Shown here: positions 23,454 to 36,100 of the stretch, piece by piece
Layout: the number at the start of each line of letters is the position of its first letter
How positions within the stretch are numbered: the stretch's first letter is position 1
Source: Nepenthes gracilis
Lineage: Eukaryota > Streptophyta > Magnoliopsida > Caryophyllales > Nepenthaceae
Assembly: GCA_033239525.1 (NCBI GenBank)
Contig: BSYO01000038.1
Coordinates: forward strand, 8,311,041-8,375,040
Direction: 5' to 3'
DNA length: 64,000 nt
Notes under the pieces: generated by a model
What the model was told of the DNA's origin: nothing
The model's input: the letters and a program-made list of their open reading frames with translations, nothing else
Databases searched by the model: none
Program-made: the position numbers and the translations under genes

Positions 23454-24841
23454 TGTAATATCCCGGTTGGATATTATAAATAAATAAATAAAATAAAATA
23501 AAATAAAAATATTATTATAAAAAGAAAGGGGGAGGCCGTGCTCGAGCTGGAAACGAAAGGAAAAAAAAAGAAAAGAGGAATAAAAAGAAAAGAGAAGAAA
23601 AAGGGAAGGGAGAGTAGTGGCCAAAGAGGGAAGGTGGCGCGGGGAGCTACAACGACCGTCGTCACTGAAGGAATTGACACCAGGAACGGAGGCCCAGTGA
23701 AACCCACACTGCAATTTACCCTCCATTTTGAGCAATGGTGTGAGTAGAAGGAGAAAGATGCAAGCTCAATAGAGGAGTCACCGTCGTCGTCACCGAAGGA
23801 AATATTTGAAATTGCGACAAGTAAAACCCTTCTTTCTTTTTGTTGATGCCAATTTAGTATTTGTATGTATCTATTTTGGGGGAAAATCAGTCGAATGGTG
23901 GATGTGTATTTGGGGGCTCATGCGAAAGAAGAAGAAGAAGAGAAGGAGAGATGAAGAGAGGAGGAAGGAGAAGAAAGGGAGGTGCGTGCAGCAGGGAGGC
24001 AGCGTGAGTGTTGATAGGGTCGTGTGGAGGCAGAGGCACGATAGGAGGAAGGGAGGAGAGAGATGGATGCAGAGGTGCGAGGGAGCGCAGGACAGTAGAG
24101 AGAGGAAGTTGTTCGTGTACTTCGGAGTACTCTTTTGACAAATCTGCTTAGTATAAAATCAATGTAAATATTCTCTCGCCTTATCTCTAGTTTGTTTTAG
24201 TATCTGATATATTTTATATGCATATTTTATATTAGTATGTTTGTATGAAATTTGGATGATCGAGAATTATAGGCCAAAAATGTAGCCAGACTTGTGGAGT
24301 CACTGAAATTTGAAGCTAATGGAGCCGATGAAATACGATGGCATAGAGCTGTTGATCGAAAATGCAGCTGTTATGATGTACGGATTAGATTTGGATTTGG
24401 ATATTGGATTGGCATCTCTATGGGGTGTGCGGTGGTTTCAATATACATGGAGTTCAGAGCAGGATTGGTTATCTACCTCGATATTTGATTGTTCTATCAG
24501 CTCTTCTCTTAATTTTATACGCACAGTTTTATTTATGATGATACTTACTAGGCCTTTGGCTCACATTTTTTGTTTTCTCTCCTTTAGAGTTGAAGACTTG
24601 GATCTGTTGTAGGAGTTGGACAGGATTCGACGCATTATCACATTCTCTGAATGAGTATTTTATCCTTATAACTGTTTGGAAACAAGTCATTGTCATCTTT
24701 GTCCGAACAGTTGTCTAATGAGATATTGTGCGGGTTTTAAATCTGTCAGGTATTGTATATTTAGTTTGTTTTACCAGGGTTTAGGATTTGTAAGAATAAT
24801 ATTTATAATTTAATTGATTTGCCTGATCCGAATTCATAACA
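23454..24841 (+). mobile_element. Gypsy (chromovirus-like) LTR, probably solo
   Basis: The segment begins TGTAATATCCCGG and ends CGAATTCATAACA, so it has TG...CA ends. It contains a long purine-rich tract (23520-23620, GAAAAGAGG and similar) and a GC-rich block (23620-24100). All are typical of plant chromovirus LTRs of about 1.4 kb. No PBS or coding sequence adjoins either side, and the right end coincides with the start of repeat A copy 2. Purine-rich frames such as 23538-23747 and 23806-24138, and their minus-strand mirrors, are compositional artefacts. A clear 5-bp target duplication was not found. Confidence 0.5.
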
Positions 24842-27590
24842 AATACCCTAGGGAGCAGTTTGAGAAGCCATGAAAGGAAGAAAAGAGAAAAGAGCAAACT
24901 AGGGTGAAGAGATCCGAAAAACAAAGAAGTCTAGAAATGGATGAGAACTAGAGTTTAAATAGCTAGAATCTTGGCCCAGGAACAGCATCTTTTAAGGGTA
25001 CTAAAAAGGCACGTCATCATAACGGTTGAAACATGTGCCCGTACCGGAGAGTGTTGTGGCACCATAGTTTCATTGTGCTAGTAATGAGAGCCTAATGCTA
25101 CGCCTCCCTATGTAGCTAGCTGACGGCTCTGACGCCTAGATTGACAGGTTTGGAGCACAAAACAGGTTTTGATTCCCTAACACTTCACTTTGCAAGACAA
25201 CAGACTCACGATGTATAACTTCGATATGTTTAAGACTAATTTGACTAATTTACATCCTAACTGAGCATTCGGGATAAATTATTGTTAGAAGATCGAGCTG
25301 TTAGGGGTTCGAATTGTTAAATTGTCAGAAGTTATGCAGCGAGAAATAGCATTTAAGTGTTTTAACTATTCAAAGTATAGTCTATATTGGAACAATGCAA
25401 TAAAGACAAATAAAGCTCAGAAAGTTTCATTTATTAATTCATTTTATAAAATATAAGCTTACAACAATAAAATTATATCTTAAAAGGAAATAAGTAATAC
25501 ATGGAGCAGTGACCCGATTGTAATAGTCCAATCGGCCTCGGGACAGATGAAAGCATAAGAAAAGCTCATCTGCTAGATACGACAGCATTTCTCACCAGAA
25601 CTACCATTTTAGTGGAAAGAGAAGAAAAGTCCTCCCAACAAAAACTAGTGAACGATTTTCTGAAATATTGCGCTTGCTCTTTACAGGGAGGCAAAAAAAT
25701 AATAAAAAAGAGAAATTCTCTTCAACCAAAGCTAAGAGCAGAGCTGTAGAGGAGTAGTGTCCCCAAAACGAACCAGAAGAGGAACAACCTTCCCAGTTTG
25801 AGTTAATAGCAAACCACTTCAGACGTGCTGCAGAGAGAATCGCCCAACACGGGTTGGAAGAAGTAGAAACTGCCATCCGAAACTTGAAATTTTGGTCAGT
25901 ACAATGTAAGCATAGTTTTGGAATAAGCGCAAAAGAGAAAAATCAAAGTGAATTTCCATATAAAAGAGGGTAACCAATGCAGACCTTAGGCTCATCCTTG
26001 GATCTCAACTTTGAACACCGTAGAACTCCTTCCGATTCTGGCTTGTGACTGCGAAGGCTCCATGTTAGCTATGAACGAACTCACTCCTTAGTAGATAAGA
26101 GCTACTTTAAGATACAAAGCATAGAGAACTCCTCTATTTATAGCCGAGAGGGAGAATTAGCAAGTATTAAATCGAGAAGGTTGGATATCCTTGCATTGAG
26201 GGCAAAGAATCAAATTAAATCCTACCGAACAGAGCAATGAATCTATAGAATATTTGGGAAAGGAGTAGCGTGAAGATCTACAACCAGTGTCCCATTATGA
26301 ATATATTGGGAGTTAAAAATTTAAACCACCTGGTATTGGGCTCTAGTGATGGGTATGGTAGTCTATCGGCTGATTCAGAATCCAATCCGCAGGAGGAAGA
26401 ATGTCCCATATAGCGACGACGTAGTAGAAAACCATGTAGGCCTAAGATCTAGAAGGTGTGGTGGTTGACCAAAATGGTTCGACTCGAAACCATCCAACAA
26501 TAAATAGGCACTTATAGATAATCAATTGACTGTTCTGGCAGTTAAAACACCAAATTCAAAGATCAAATATCATATTAGTCCAGCAATAAATGCAAGCGGA
26601 GGTAACAAGTATAACGCCCTTCATAATTATCCAAACATTAAATGCAGGCGATAGTTATACGAGTAATGCATCTCATAATTGCAGCGTCGTAACACTCAAT
26701 GATGACCAAATTGGCACTCACACTATAAATACACCCTTTCCTCTACAAGAAAAGGGGGACCCTGATCACAAATGCCGAGACAAGCAAAGGCCACTCAAAC
26801 ACACAAGTTCATATCTTCCAGAGGCACTTTCCCTACGAGTGTAATACCTCAAAGCCGCTCACTTCTTCGAGCTCACCCACGAATCTCAATTATCCAATAT
26901 ACACTCAATTCCAAACACTTTTATATCAATGTATTCTCATCTTATAATCTTTCTCGTTAGCATAAAAAGATTATTAATTTGAGTACCGAAAGACATACTG
27001 GTGAGTGAGTTTCGTATTCTTCTTACATCTTGTTCGTCTATTGTGGTGTACAAGATCCAAGTTTAAAATAATGAAGATTGGACTCATTATCGATTAGACT
27101 CCCAAATAAGACAATTCCCTAATTCATTCGATAATTTAGATTTAGAGACATTAATATCTAATAGATAAAAATTAATCTATAAAAATCATTTAAAGTATAT
27201 AAAAATAACATATATATATTTTTATTTTTTATAATATGAGTATTTAGACATTATAAAATTTTAAAAACTTTTAAAAATACTTATATATTAATTATTTTAA
27301 AATATTAAATATTAGTTATTAAATCAATATTGATCCAACAGTTACTTGGCATCGCAACCCCCTTATGGCAAATTACACACAGGTGTTTTTAGTTGGCACG
27401 ATGGATGTTGGGGGTCAAGGATCCTATTTATTCTTGAAAAAAGTATGATTTTATTTTATTTTAAATGATATTATTTAATATTTAAATTTTAGCAGTTGAA
27501 TTTTTTTTTAATCCAACTACACAAATAAGAAAAAAAGTAGGATCTCTAAGTGTGATATTATTGCAAGTTAGGTGTTACTATGTTGATATA
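24842..27590 (+). repeat. Repeat A, copy 2
   Basis: Homologous to copy 3 from its first bases (AAATACCCTAGGG versus AAATACCCTGGGG at 55450) and to copy 1 from about 25610. Shared landmarks in order are ACATGTGCCCGTACCGGAG, GCTAGTAATGAGAGCCTAAT, TATTGCGCTTGCTCTT, TATAAATACACC (TATAAATA at 26724-26731), GAAAAGGGGGACC and a U5-like end near 27153. A 91-codon minus-strand frame (25601-25876) is broken in the other copies and is not a gene. The preserved plus-strand TATA box and leader suggest an LTR of up to about 2.3 kb, but the 5' limit of the LTR within the repeat is not certain. Confidence 0.75.
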
Positions 27591-27881
27591 CGGTGATATA
27601 CGTTTTGAGACTCTATCAGGTGTTACCCTAAAATATAAGTTAATATATCTAAATTTAAAAAGACTAAAGTTTTGTTTTTTGAAAATAATATAAGAATTAA
27701 TTCATTGATTTGTTTTTATCTTTAACTTTATCTTTCTTTTTCCTAGATAAAAACAAATCAATGAATTAATTCATATATTATTTTCATAAAATAAAATTTT
27801 AATCTTCATAAATTTAGATATATTAACTTTTATATTAGTGTAACACCTGTTAGAGTCTCAAAACGTATATCACCGTATATT
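27590..27881. mobile_element. Long palindrome, MITE-like, about 290 bp
   Basis: The arms are almost perfect inverted repeats. ATATACGGTGATATACGTTT at the left is mirrored by AAACGTATATCACCGTATAT at the right. The pairing continues through GAGACTCTATCAGGTGTTAC, the TTAATATATCTAAATTTA region and GAATTAATTCATTGATTTG to a centre near 27733 with a spacer of about 25 bases. Such a structure can form a very long hairpin. Partial copies lie at 14952-15135 and from 58154. There is no ORF. It fits a foldback or MITE element of unknown superfamily. Confidence 0.8.
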
Positions 27882-27904
27882 TTAATCTTCATAAAATAAT
27901 ATAA

Positions 27905-29757
27905 GATCATGAATTTTCATGATAAAGTTAAACCGTTTATTTTCTGTGCTATTGGGGAAAAAAATTAACTCTTCTAACTTTAGATCGTTCGTTGGCATTT
28001 TCTTGACATTTTTATTAGTAAATGTCTCAATATTGTTTAATCCAATCCAAAGTGGTGAGTGCTATTTTTAAAAATAATTGGTGTTTGCCTAATAAGCATG
28101 ATCTTTTAATGGCCGATTTTATTGCAAACATGTCTATTTACAATTTGGACTCAAATAAACTTAACATATTTCTTTGCAAACCAGGAGATTTTGGTGCCTT
28201 CAATATTTGGTTTGCCCAGAGAATTTTCCAATTGGAAGATACAAAGGTCCATGGGTATCACCTTGTTGGGGCCCATAGTCACATTTCATCCAGCTAGCTT
28301 GCAATAATGGAGAGATTGAGCACTAATGATGGGATTTATGGGCTCTTTGAATTGCCAATGTATTTGTTTCTATTGTGGCATGTAAACTGAAAATCATCCA
28401 CACATTTCCTTTCAATGTAAATTCAGGCATGAAGTTTGGGACATTACTTTTAAGTGCAGTAAATGCCACTAGCCAATAGTACACTGAGAGCAAGGCATTA
28501 GTTGAAGAAGATTTAAGTGAAGAGGAAAATATCCCACTTTAACAGTTCTTAGATTTATTTTGATTGTTACGATTTATTTTATTTATAAAACTAAAAATGA
28601 CAAAATATTCGTTAAGAAGCAGTCTTATAATTTTAGGGAGGGGGACGAAAGATTTTGAATTATGCGTGTGATAGAATTTACACTCTCCATGTAATTTTTT
28701 ATCGTCAGTGCATTCTCAGATATTAAGGCATTCCACCTCCTTCACCAAGAACCCATGTGACTACAATAAGGGAGTTAGATTCCAGAGGCTTACGATAAAA
28801 CTCATTGGTAGTGTTAAGCCGAGTCTGGTGAAATAAAATTTTACTTCAGATATAGACGAAAAAAGACTCTACTTTGTAAATTCGAATGATTAGATTGCGC
28901 ATTTGGTTAAAACTAACGGTTCGAATTTATTTATAATATAAATTTTTTAAAAAAATTAAAACCAATTTGGCCCACTAAAATTTAGAAAATATAAAATATC
29001 TACACATTGCAGAAGAAAAATGACTGTAAATGGGTTATCAGAATAAAATTTATAGTAACGCCTATATTATAAAGGTAAACAATATTCTTAAAAAGGCAGA
29101 CCATGTTCGGCATAATTTGCTCAAAAATAGCTCGTTGGACTTAGGATTGCTTCCCAATTGCATGCGGGTCGACCCGGTTTCTATGGTGGGACCCATTGAT
29201 AATTATTTTGACCAACCAGATCCTCCCAACCACCCACCATTTATGTCATCTTCAAAATAATATCTGACTTGGTAGGCAACTTGCCGTGCTTGCCTTAACT
29301 GAAGAGTCGAACCTCCCCCACACTCTATACTAAATGCACCACGTTTTATTTATTTATTTATTTATTTTTTATCCTAAAGCCTTGTTAATAATAATAATAT
29401 TATTTTTTTATTTTCAGCTTGGGGTATAAATATTTAGATGTCTTCGGATACACCATTCAGATATTGTTTTTCTATTAAAATATCTATTGAGATGATTAAA
29501 TATTACTATTTTATATAATTTTATTATATTTTATTAAAAGAATTATTTGTTTAATTATCCTAATTTTTTGATAGAAAAAAAATATATTTATAAAATTAAG
29601 ATATCGATTATCTATTTATCTTAAAAATAATAAAATAATTCATCATTTATTAAGGATCAGAACAGATAGATTTTTTGGATAATGAATTGACAATATTTGT
29701 AATTCTCATAATAGAATAAAGATGAGAGTAAATAAAAAAAAAATTGATTCCAAATTT
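27905..29757. repeat. Segmental duplication, copy 2 (1.85 kb)
   Basis: Collinear partner of 17653-19488. It begins GATCATGAATTTTCATGA and ends ATTGATTCCAAATTTGTC, with the same internal landmarks. Small indels distinguish the copies, for example near 28765, where copy 1 carries TTCTCTCTTAAGCGAATT and this copy carries AAGGGAGTTAGA. No coding sequence is supported. Here the copy ends in AT-rich DNA leading to the phosphatase gene, whereas copy 1 is joined to a copia remnant. Confidence 0.85.
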
Positions 29758-29890
29758 GTCAAAAGAAAATAATTTCAGATATGATTTTAGAAATATAAGT
29801 GTATGGTATTTAATTTTATATTATAGAATTATAAAATAATATAATAATTTTAACAATTTATATAAATTATTATAATCTCATAAACGGTTG

Positions 29891-30125
29891 CCACCTCTGC
29901 GGGCAACTGTACAGGTCACAGATTTTCTTCCCTCATTGGTGAACATATATCCTGGGAAGACTTTCAGTCATGGTCTTTGAGTAAAAAAGAAAAGAAAGAC
30001 CACAACGACGACTATTTAGTCAAGATAAACAAAGTCCACCTCTACGTGCAGCTTTACGGACCATAGATTTTCTTCGCTCATTGGTGAATATATCTTGGGA
30101 AGACTTTCAGTCATTGTCTTTGAGA
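29891..30125 (+). repeat. 145-base tandem duplication at the 5' end of the phosphatase gene
   Basis: CCACCTCTGCGGGCAACTG at 29891 recurs as CCACCTCTACGTGCAGCTT at 30036. Then GATTTTCTTCCCTCATTGG at 29921 recurs as GATTTTCTTCGCTCATTGG at 30066, followed by GGGAAGACTTTCAGTCAT in both. The spacing is 145 bases throughout. The second copy ends directly before the ATG at 30126, so the first copy duplicates the presumed promoter-proximal or leader sequence. Which copy contains the transcription start is not known. Confidence 0.85.
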
Positions 30126-33100
30126 ATGGAAATGAGAATAGGGAGTGAAGTGTTCGCAATCATTCATCTGGAGGCAATGATTGCTGTGCTGCTTCTATTA
30201 GTCACAGCTGTTTTTACGCATTCAGTCTCCGATGAATCCTGGGACGTCCGCCAGCATCTCTCTACTGTATCTAGGTTTGTTCTCTCTGCGACGTGCGACG
30301 ATTTCCTTTTTTCTCTCTTTTGTTTTCTTTGTTCTGCATATTTCAACCTATGTGTTAGTTGTCACCCGAATGATTCTGCTTGATTGGAAGTACTTTGATT
30401 ATTGACTTGTCAAATTTGTTTGCAGGTATGGAGTCGTGAAAGATATCACTGATGATTCCTTTGTACCTTCGTTGATCCCGGATGGATGTATACCTATTCA
30501 TCTTAATCTTGTGGTAATCTCCTTTTACAATTTCGATTGCCATGTGTGTGGGTAGTTTTGCTCATATCAGAAAAAAAAAACGTTATTTGAATTTTTTTTT
30601 TTTTTAAGAAAAGATGGTTCTTGTGCCAGTGATTGGTTAGTTGAAATGGGGATTTACATCTAACAACTCTAAATTTATATATGTTTGTGCTTTTGCCTAT
30701 TGTGTTCCTTGTAAATATTCGGTTACTTGAATGTCAGCATTGACAACATTGCTACTGTTCTTACGTCCCATCTGAAATTAGGAAACCTTTTAGCTGTCGC
30801 GCCATCCATAGATCATTACTCTAGAGCACAATGAGGATCAACAATTGTGTAAGAATGTGATCACCAATTGAAGGGAACAACACATCTGGTATTTGAATAA
30901 GATTATGATTCCGAATTTAAATGTTAAATAGTGAAAGCTAATTGAAGATTTGCAAAATGATACGTTGCAATTTTCATTTTTGTTTGACACAAAAAATATA
31001 TATTTTGTTACAATAATTCTCATAATAATACTACTTAATAATTTACTCAATAATCTACTGATTGCTAAGTTAGTTTCCACTACAAATTGCTCAGTAGAAT
31101 TAATTCCTTGGTGCTATGCTTTCAATATTGTCTATCTTTTGTTTATTTGTATTTTCTATTTGCTGATAGATTCAGCGGTGGATGGGATTTTTCTTTTCCG
31201 TTTTAGTTTTTGATGTTATTAGGGTGTGGTCATATTAAGCTGTCAAAGCTTGTGGATGCATGGTGTTTATTGTAGTTTTTGCTTTATCAAATATCCTTTG
31301 TATTCTATCGGTTATATGCACTGGTTTGTGCCATGCTGCAACTCATTTGTAAATGATAGAGGTTTGATACAAAAGAAAAGGGAAATTACTTCCTGTTATC
31401 ACACTTGACTTAATATTTAACCATGTAAAATCATATAAATTCTTATTGCCATCTTTTCATGTGACAGTCAGGTAAATAAAGTTATCAGTCATTGCTGACC
31501 TTTTTATTTGACTACATACAAGTAGTATTACCTGTCGTAGTTTTGACGAGAACAAAACTAGGTTAGTTAACTAGAATTGACAAAAGTAATGGTCAATGAA
31601 CTGTGAAATTACTTCCTGTTATCAAACCTGACTTAATATCTAACCATGTAAAATCATATATCCTTTCTTGTGACGATCAGGTAAATTCAGGTTTCAATAA
31701 TTAATAACCTTTTTATTTGACGACATACATACAGTATTACCCATTCTAGCTTTGATGAGAACAAAACTAGGGTAGTTAGCAAAGTGTGTGAGAAATGTAT
31801 TTCTATATGTAACCCTTTGAAGTACCTATTGACAAATGACACTCATTAGATAAGTTTATGGACATTTCCACGTGAGCCTTACAATATGATGCCATTGGTT
31901 TTGCCAATTAGTTGGAACCAGGGTCTACAAATAGAATAATTACTTATGTGGACGAGTATCTCTATTATCCATCGACTTCTTTTTGGTTTGAACAGGAGTG
32001 ATTTGTCTTTGCACATGGTAAAGAAGATTAGTCCACATCAAAAACAAACTGAGGCATTTAGTTGTGTGGAAGATTGACCATTTAGACCAACATCTTTATT
32101 TTCTACTCTATTGTAACTAGTTTTATAGAATTTGTTCTGTGCTTATGGTAGTTATCCAGTGAAATCTAAGTTCATGCTATGGATCATATTGGATTCTGAA
32201 TTCTAACCCATTTTATGTTTACAGGCAAGACATGGAACACGGGCCCCTACTAAGAAAAAAATATGCAAATTAAATCAGCTGGCTCATTCACTGCAAATGC
32301 TTATAAAAAATGCAACAGAAAATAAATTATTGTTGCTGAAAGTTCCTGATTGGTTATTTGGCTGGAAATCTCCTTGGAAAGCAAAGGTTACAGATGGTGA
32401 ATTGATTAGAGAAGGAGAAGATGAACTCTACGATCTTGCAATCAGAATTAGAGAAAGATTTCCAGATATATTCAATGGTGATTACCCCCCTGACGTGTAT
32501 AACATCACGGCAACTCAGGTAGCTCTACTGTTTGTAACTAGTGATATTATTGTGATTGTTGCTGGATTTTTTGTATGACTTCTTTTGTATTCCCCAGTCC
32601 CATTTTTCTAGTTATGTCTTGTAATACGAGATCAGCATTATGCTTTTAATGGCATACATAGGTTCCTCGGACATCAGCTAGTGCTGTAGCATTTGGAATT
32701 GGTCTCTTTAGCGGAAGCGGAAGTCTTGGACCGGGGAAGCAGCGAGCTTTTGCAGTTACCAGCGAAAGCCGTGCAAGTGATATAAGGCTAAGGTTTCATG
32801 AGACTTGTCAGAAATATAAGGTATATCTAATTATTGCATTGTAGGAAAACAATATTAAAGGGGCATGGGGATGGGGGATGGTGGGGAGAGAATTCTAAGA
32901 AACTTCCATGTTTGTATAAAGTGAGATGAATACTTGGATTTTATCCCGAGTTTTATGAATGCATGACATGAGTATGTTACTTCCAGTCTGCTAATAAGGC
33001 TCGTGCTGTTGCTAATGCTTGTTGTGATCCTTGGTTTCCAACATTTTCTTGGTTTCCCTTTTATCATGTTACAAAAATTAAAGTTCTCTCTTTCCTTCAA

Positions 33101-36100
33101 AGTTTATCAAATTGATAGTAACAAGGACAATTTATGTCTTGTGGGAGGTTCGCCGAACTAGTTTGATTAAGTTGTTATGAGAACTCTTTCTTAATTAACT
33201 CTCTGTGCTTTGCTAAGTTATATTTGCATCATTTTATTGATAAGGTGTTGTTTTCGTACTTATAATAAAGAGAAAAAAAAGAAAGGGATCATTTTCTTTT
33301 TTCTTCTTACCAAGAAGCTATTCTTGGATCTAGATAATGTTATTATGATACAAGCCTTGTCAAAATTTTACATCACTGTAATTTTCCTTTCCTATTAAGA
33401 AGCCTATTGGAAATTACTATGCATTTCTGATTTCTTGTTTTTTGTAACTGATTTTTGAATTGATCTTACATGTGACAGTTTTGTTGCTTTTGAGTTTCTG
33501 AGCTTAAATTGCTGCATAATTTAGGTTGAAAAACGTAAAGAATTCTAAGCATCATTTGATTATTCCTGGGGCATGTTTTAATAGTATGTTTTTGCAGATT
33601 TAGATGTTATTGAAAAAGGACTTTTTCTCCTAAATTGTACAATCAAGTTTCGACCATGGTAAAAGTAGCGAAAGCAGTAAAAATTAAATATTCAATACAC
33701 GTAAAAAATATTTATTTGTAGATACTATTAATAAGAATAAGCATGCAAAATATAAACAAGTAAACGCAATAATAAAAAGACACGATTTTTTGGTGACGAA
33801 GGAAAAACTTGATACCCACGATAATCGAGAAAAAATCCTCTGGACTTCAACGGCCAGGGAAGCGTCTGTTATGAAAATCAACTTACGATAGGGTGGTAGC
33901 GTGCTAACCTAACCAACTTACTCTCGCCTTGTGATCCCTACCCGAACTTCTTGGATTTGCCGTGGCCAATGGGCCGAGACACCTTCCGCTCTTCAATCTT
34001 CCCTCTTTAGCCACTTGAATTGCCGAACACGATCGAGTCTCCTTCTTCAACGCACCGACGTCTCCAACGAAGGTAGAAGGATGTAAGTGTTTGAATGGCA
34101 AAGGAAAAATGCAAAGAAAACTATTTAGAATATGAAACTCAAGGTTGTAACTTTCGATTTTTCTCAAGAGAAGCAATATCGATGAAGCATGAACAATGTT
34201 CTTCTCCAGTGTAAATTCTGAAACTAGTCCTGTCCCGAGTCTAGGGTTCCAAAAACATAAGTCAGTATTTATAGAGGGCTCAAAAGTCGCATTTAAAAAC
34301 TTGCCCGTTGCATGGTAGCTCTAGCCGCGGCCGGGCTCACGGAGGGTTTCCGGAGAAACCTACGTGCGCTCAGCCTGCGGGGCGGCGCACGACGAGTGGG
34401 GACTATCTTCCGGATTTTAGGGTCGGCGGGTAGTGCGCACGGAGGCGCGGGGCTTGACGGGCTGAGTGGTTTGGAGAGCACACGGTAGGCGCAAAATCCT
34501 TGGAAGTTGGAGCGGATAAAGCAGGTGAATGTTTATTCTTTATAACTTCGGCAACCCATAACTTCGACATCGTCTGATAATACATATGGTCACGGAATAT
34601 GCCAATTAAATACCCTCTAACAATCTCCCCCTTTGACAATTAGTGACAAAACCCCGAGAAAAGTAAATAAATACAATTGAATCACGGGTTGGAGATACCG
34701 AGATAGAATCCGTGTACATAAAAATCTACGTCTAGTGAGAAATAAAAGATACAAAAAATGTAAAGATTTACACTAATACTGCTGTGTCGATGTGGTGACA
34801 GCTGCGTTGACATTGTAACAGAGTTACCTAGTCCAGTAAGGTTAGTACCACAAAGGTATAATAAAATGATAACAATAGAAGTAAGAAACCAATATGCAGC
34901 AGTGAAAGGAATGAAAAACAAGTAACCGAAATCGAAGTACTCCCCCTTACGAAAACAATAAGGCTCCCCCTAACATAAATAACAAAGCTCCCCCTAACAT
35001 AAATAACGACAACACCCTTTATCAAAATGAAACAGCACCCCAACCTCTCCCCTAATCTCCCCCTATCAGAATGAATCAAAGATCTCCCCCTTTTTTGTTA
35101 CGAAGAGCCAAAGAAACGCCAGTCGTCGGGAGGGGAACACACGCCGATGGCAGTTCGTAAAAATTCAAACCGCACACTGTCTAAGTTTGGTGAGGATATC
35201 GGCCAGTTAATGTTTGGTTGGAGTATGTGTAAGTGAGATGACTCGAGTTTTCACAAGCTCACGAATGAAATGATGCCGAATGTCAATATGTTTGGTACGG
35301 GAATGTTGGGCAGGGTTTTTAGAGATATTTATTGCACTGGTATTGTCACAGTAAATCTGCATAGTGTCCTGGATAATACCGTAGTCAAGAATCATTTGTT
35401 TCATCCATAGGAGTTGGGTGCAACAACTTCTCGCAGCGATGTATTCGGCCTCGGCCGTAGATAATGAGATGGAGTTTTGTTTCTTACTCATCCAAGCCAC
35501 CAGGTTGGAGCTGACATAAAAACACCCACCGGATGTACTCTTTCGATCCTCGATATTTCCGGCTCAATCGGCATTTGAGTATCCGGCCAAGGCAAAATTG
35601 GATTCGTTAGAGAAGAAGATTCCAAGATTAGACGTCCCGTTGATATAACGAATAATACGCTTAACAGCACTTAAATGAGATTCTTTTGGAACAGATTGAT
35701 AACGGGCGCAAACACTGACACTAAATGTAACGTCGGGTCGGCTAGCTGTCAAATATAAGAGACTACCGATCATGCTTCTATAAAGAGAGGGATCGACGCT
35801 CTTGCGTGCAGGATCACAATCCATCTTGGAGGAGGTGCTCATGGGGGACCGAGTATGTTTGGAGCTATCAAGATTGAAGCGTTTGACAAGGTCTTTGGCA
35901 TATTTGGCTTGGGAAATAAAGTCTGTGAGGGAGTTGCTAGAATTTGCAAGCCAGGAAGTATGTAAGTTCTTTGATCATACTCATTTCGAATTCGGAGGCC
36001 ATACATTTTGCAAAGGAATGAGCACGGGAGTCTGATGGCGCGAAGGCGATGTCCTTGACATAAACTTGGGCTACCAACATACATTTGTGGTCGTTTGGAC

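Noticed and set aside
23364..24141. Plus and minus frames of 77-123 codons rich in Lys/Arg or Phe/Ser/Leu
   Set aside because: They arise from a purine-rich LTR tract read on both strands and have no domain.
26590..26960. Plus-strand frames that recur in repeat A copies 1 and 2 (14075-14308 and 26590-26960)
   Set aside because: The same sequence in copy 3 (57307-57522) carries different frame structure. The region is the leader of an LTR-like repeat, so conservation follows from the repeat and not from coding.
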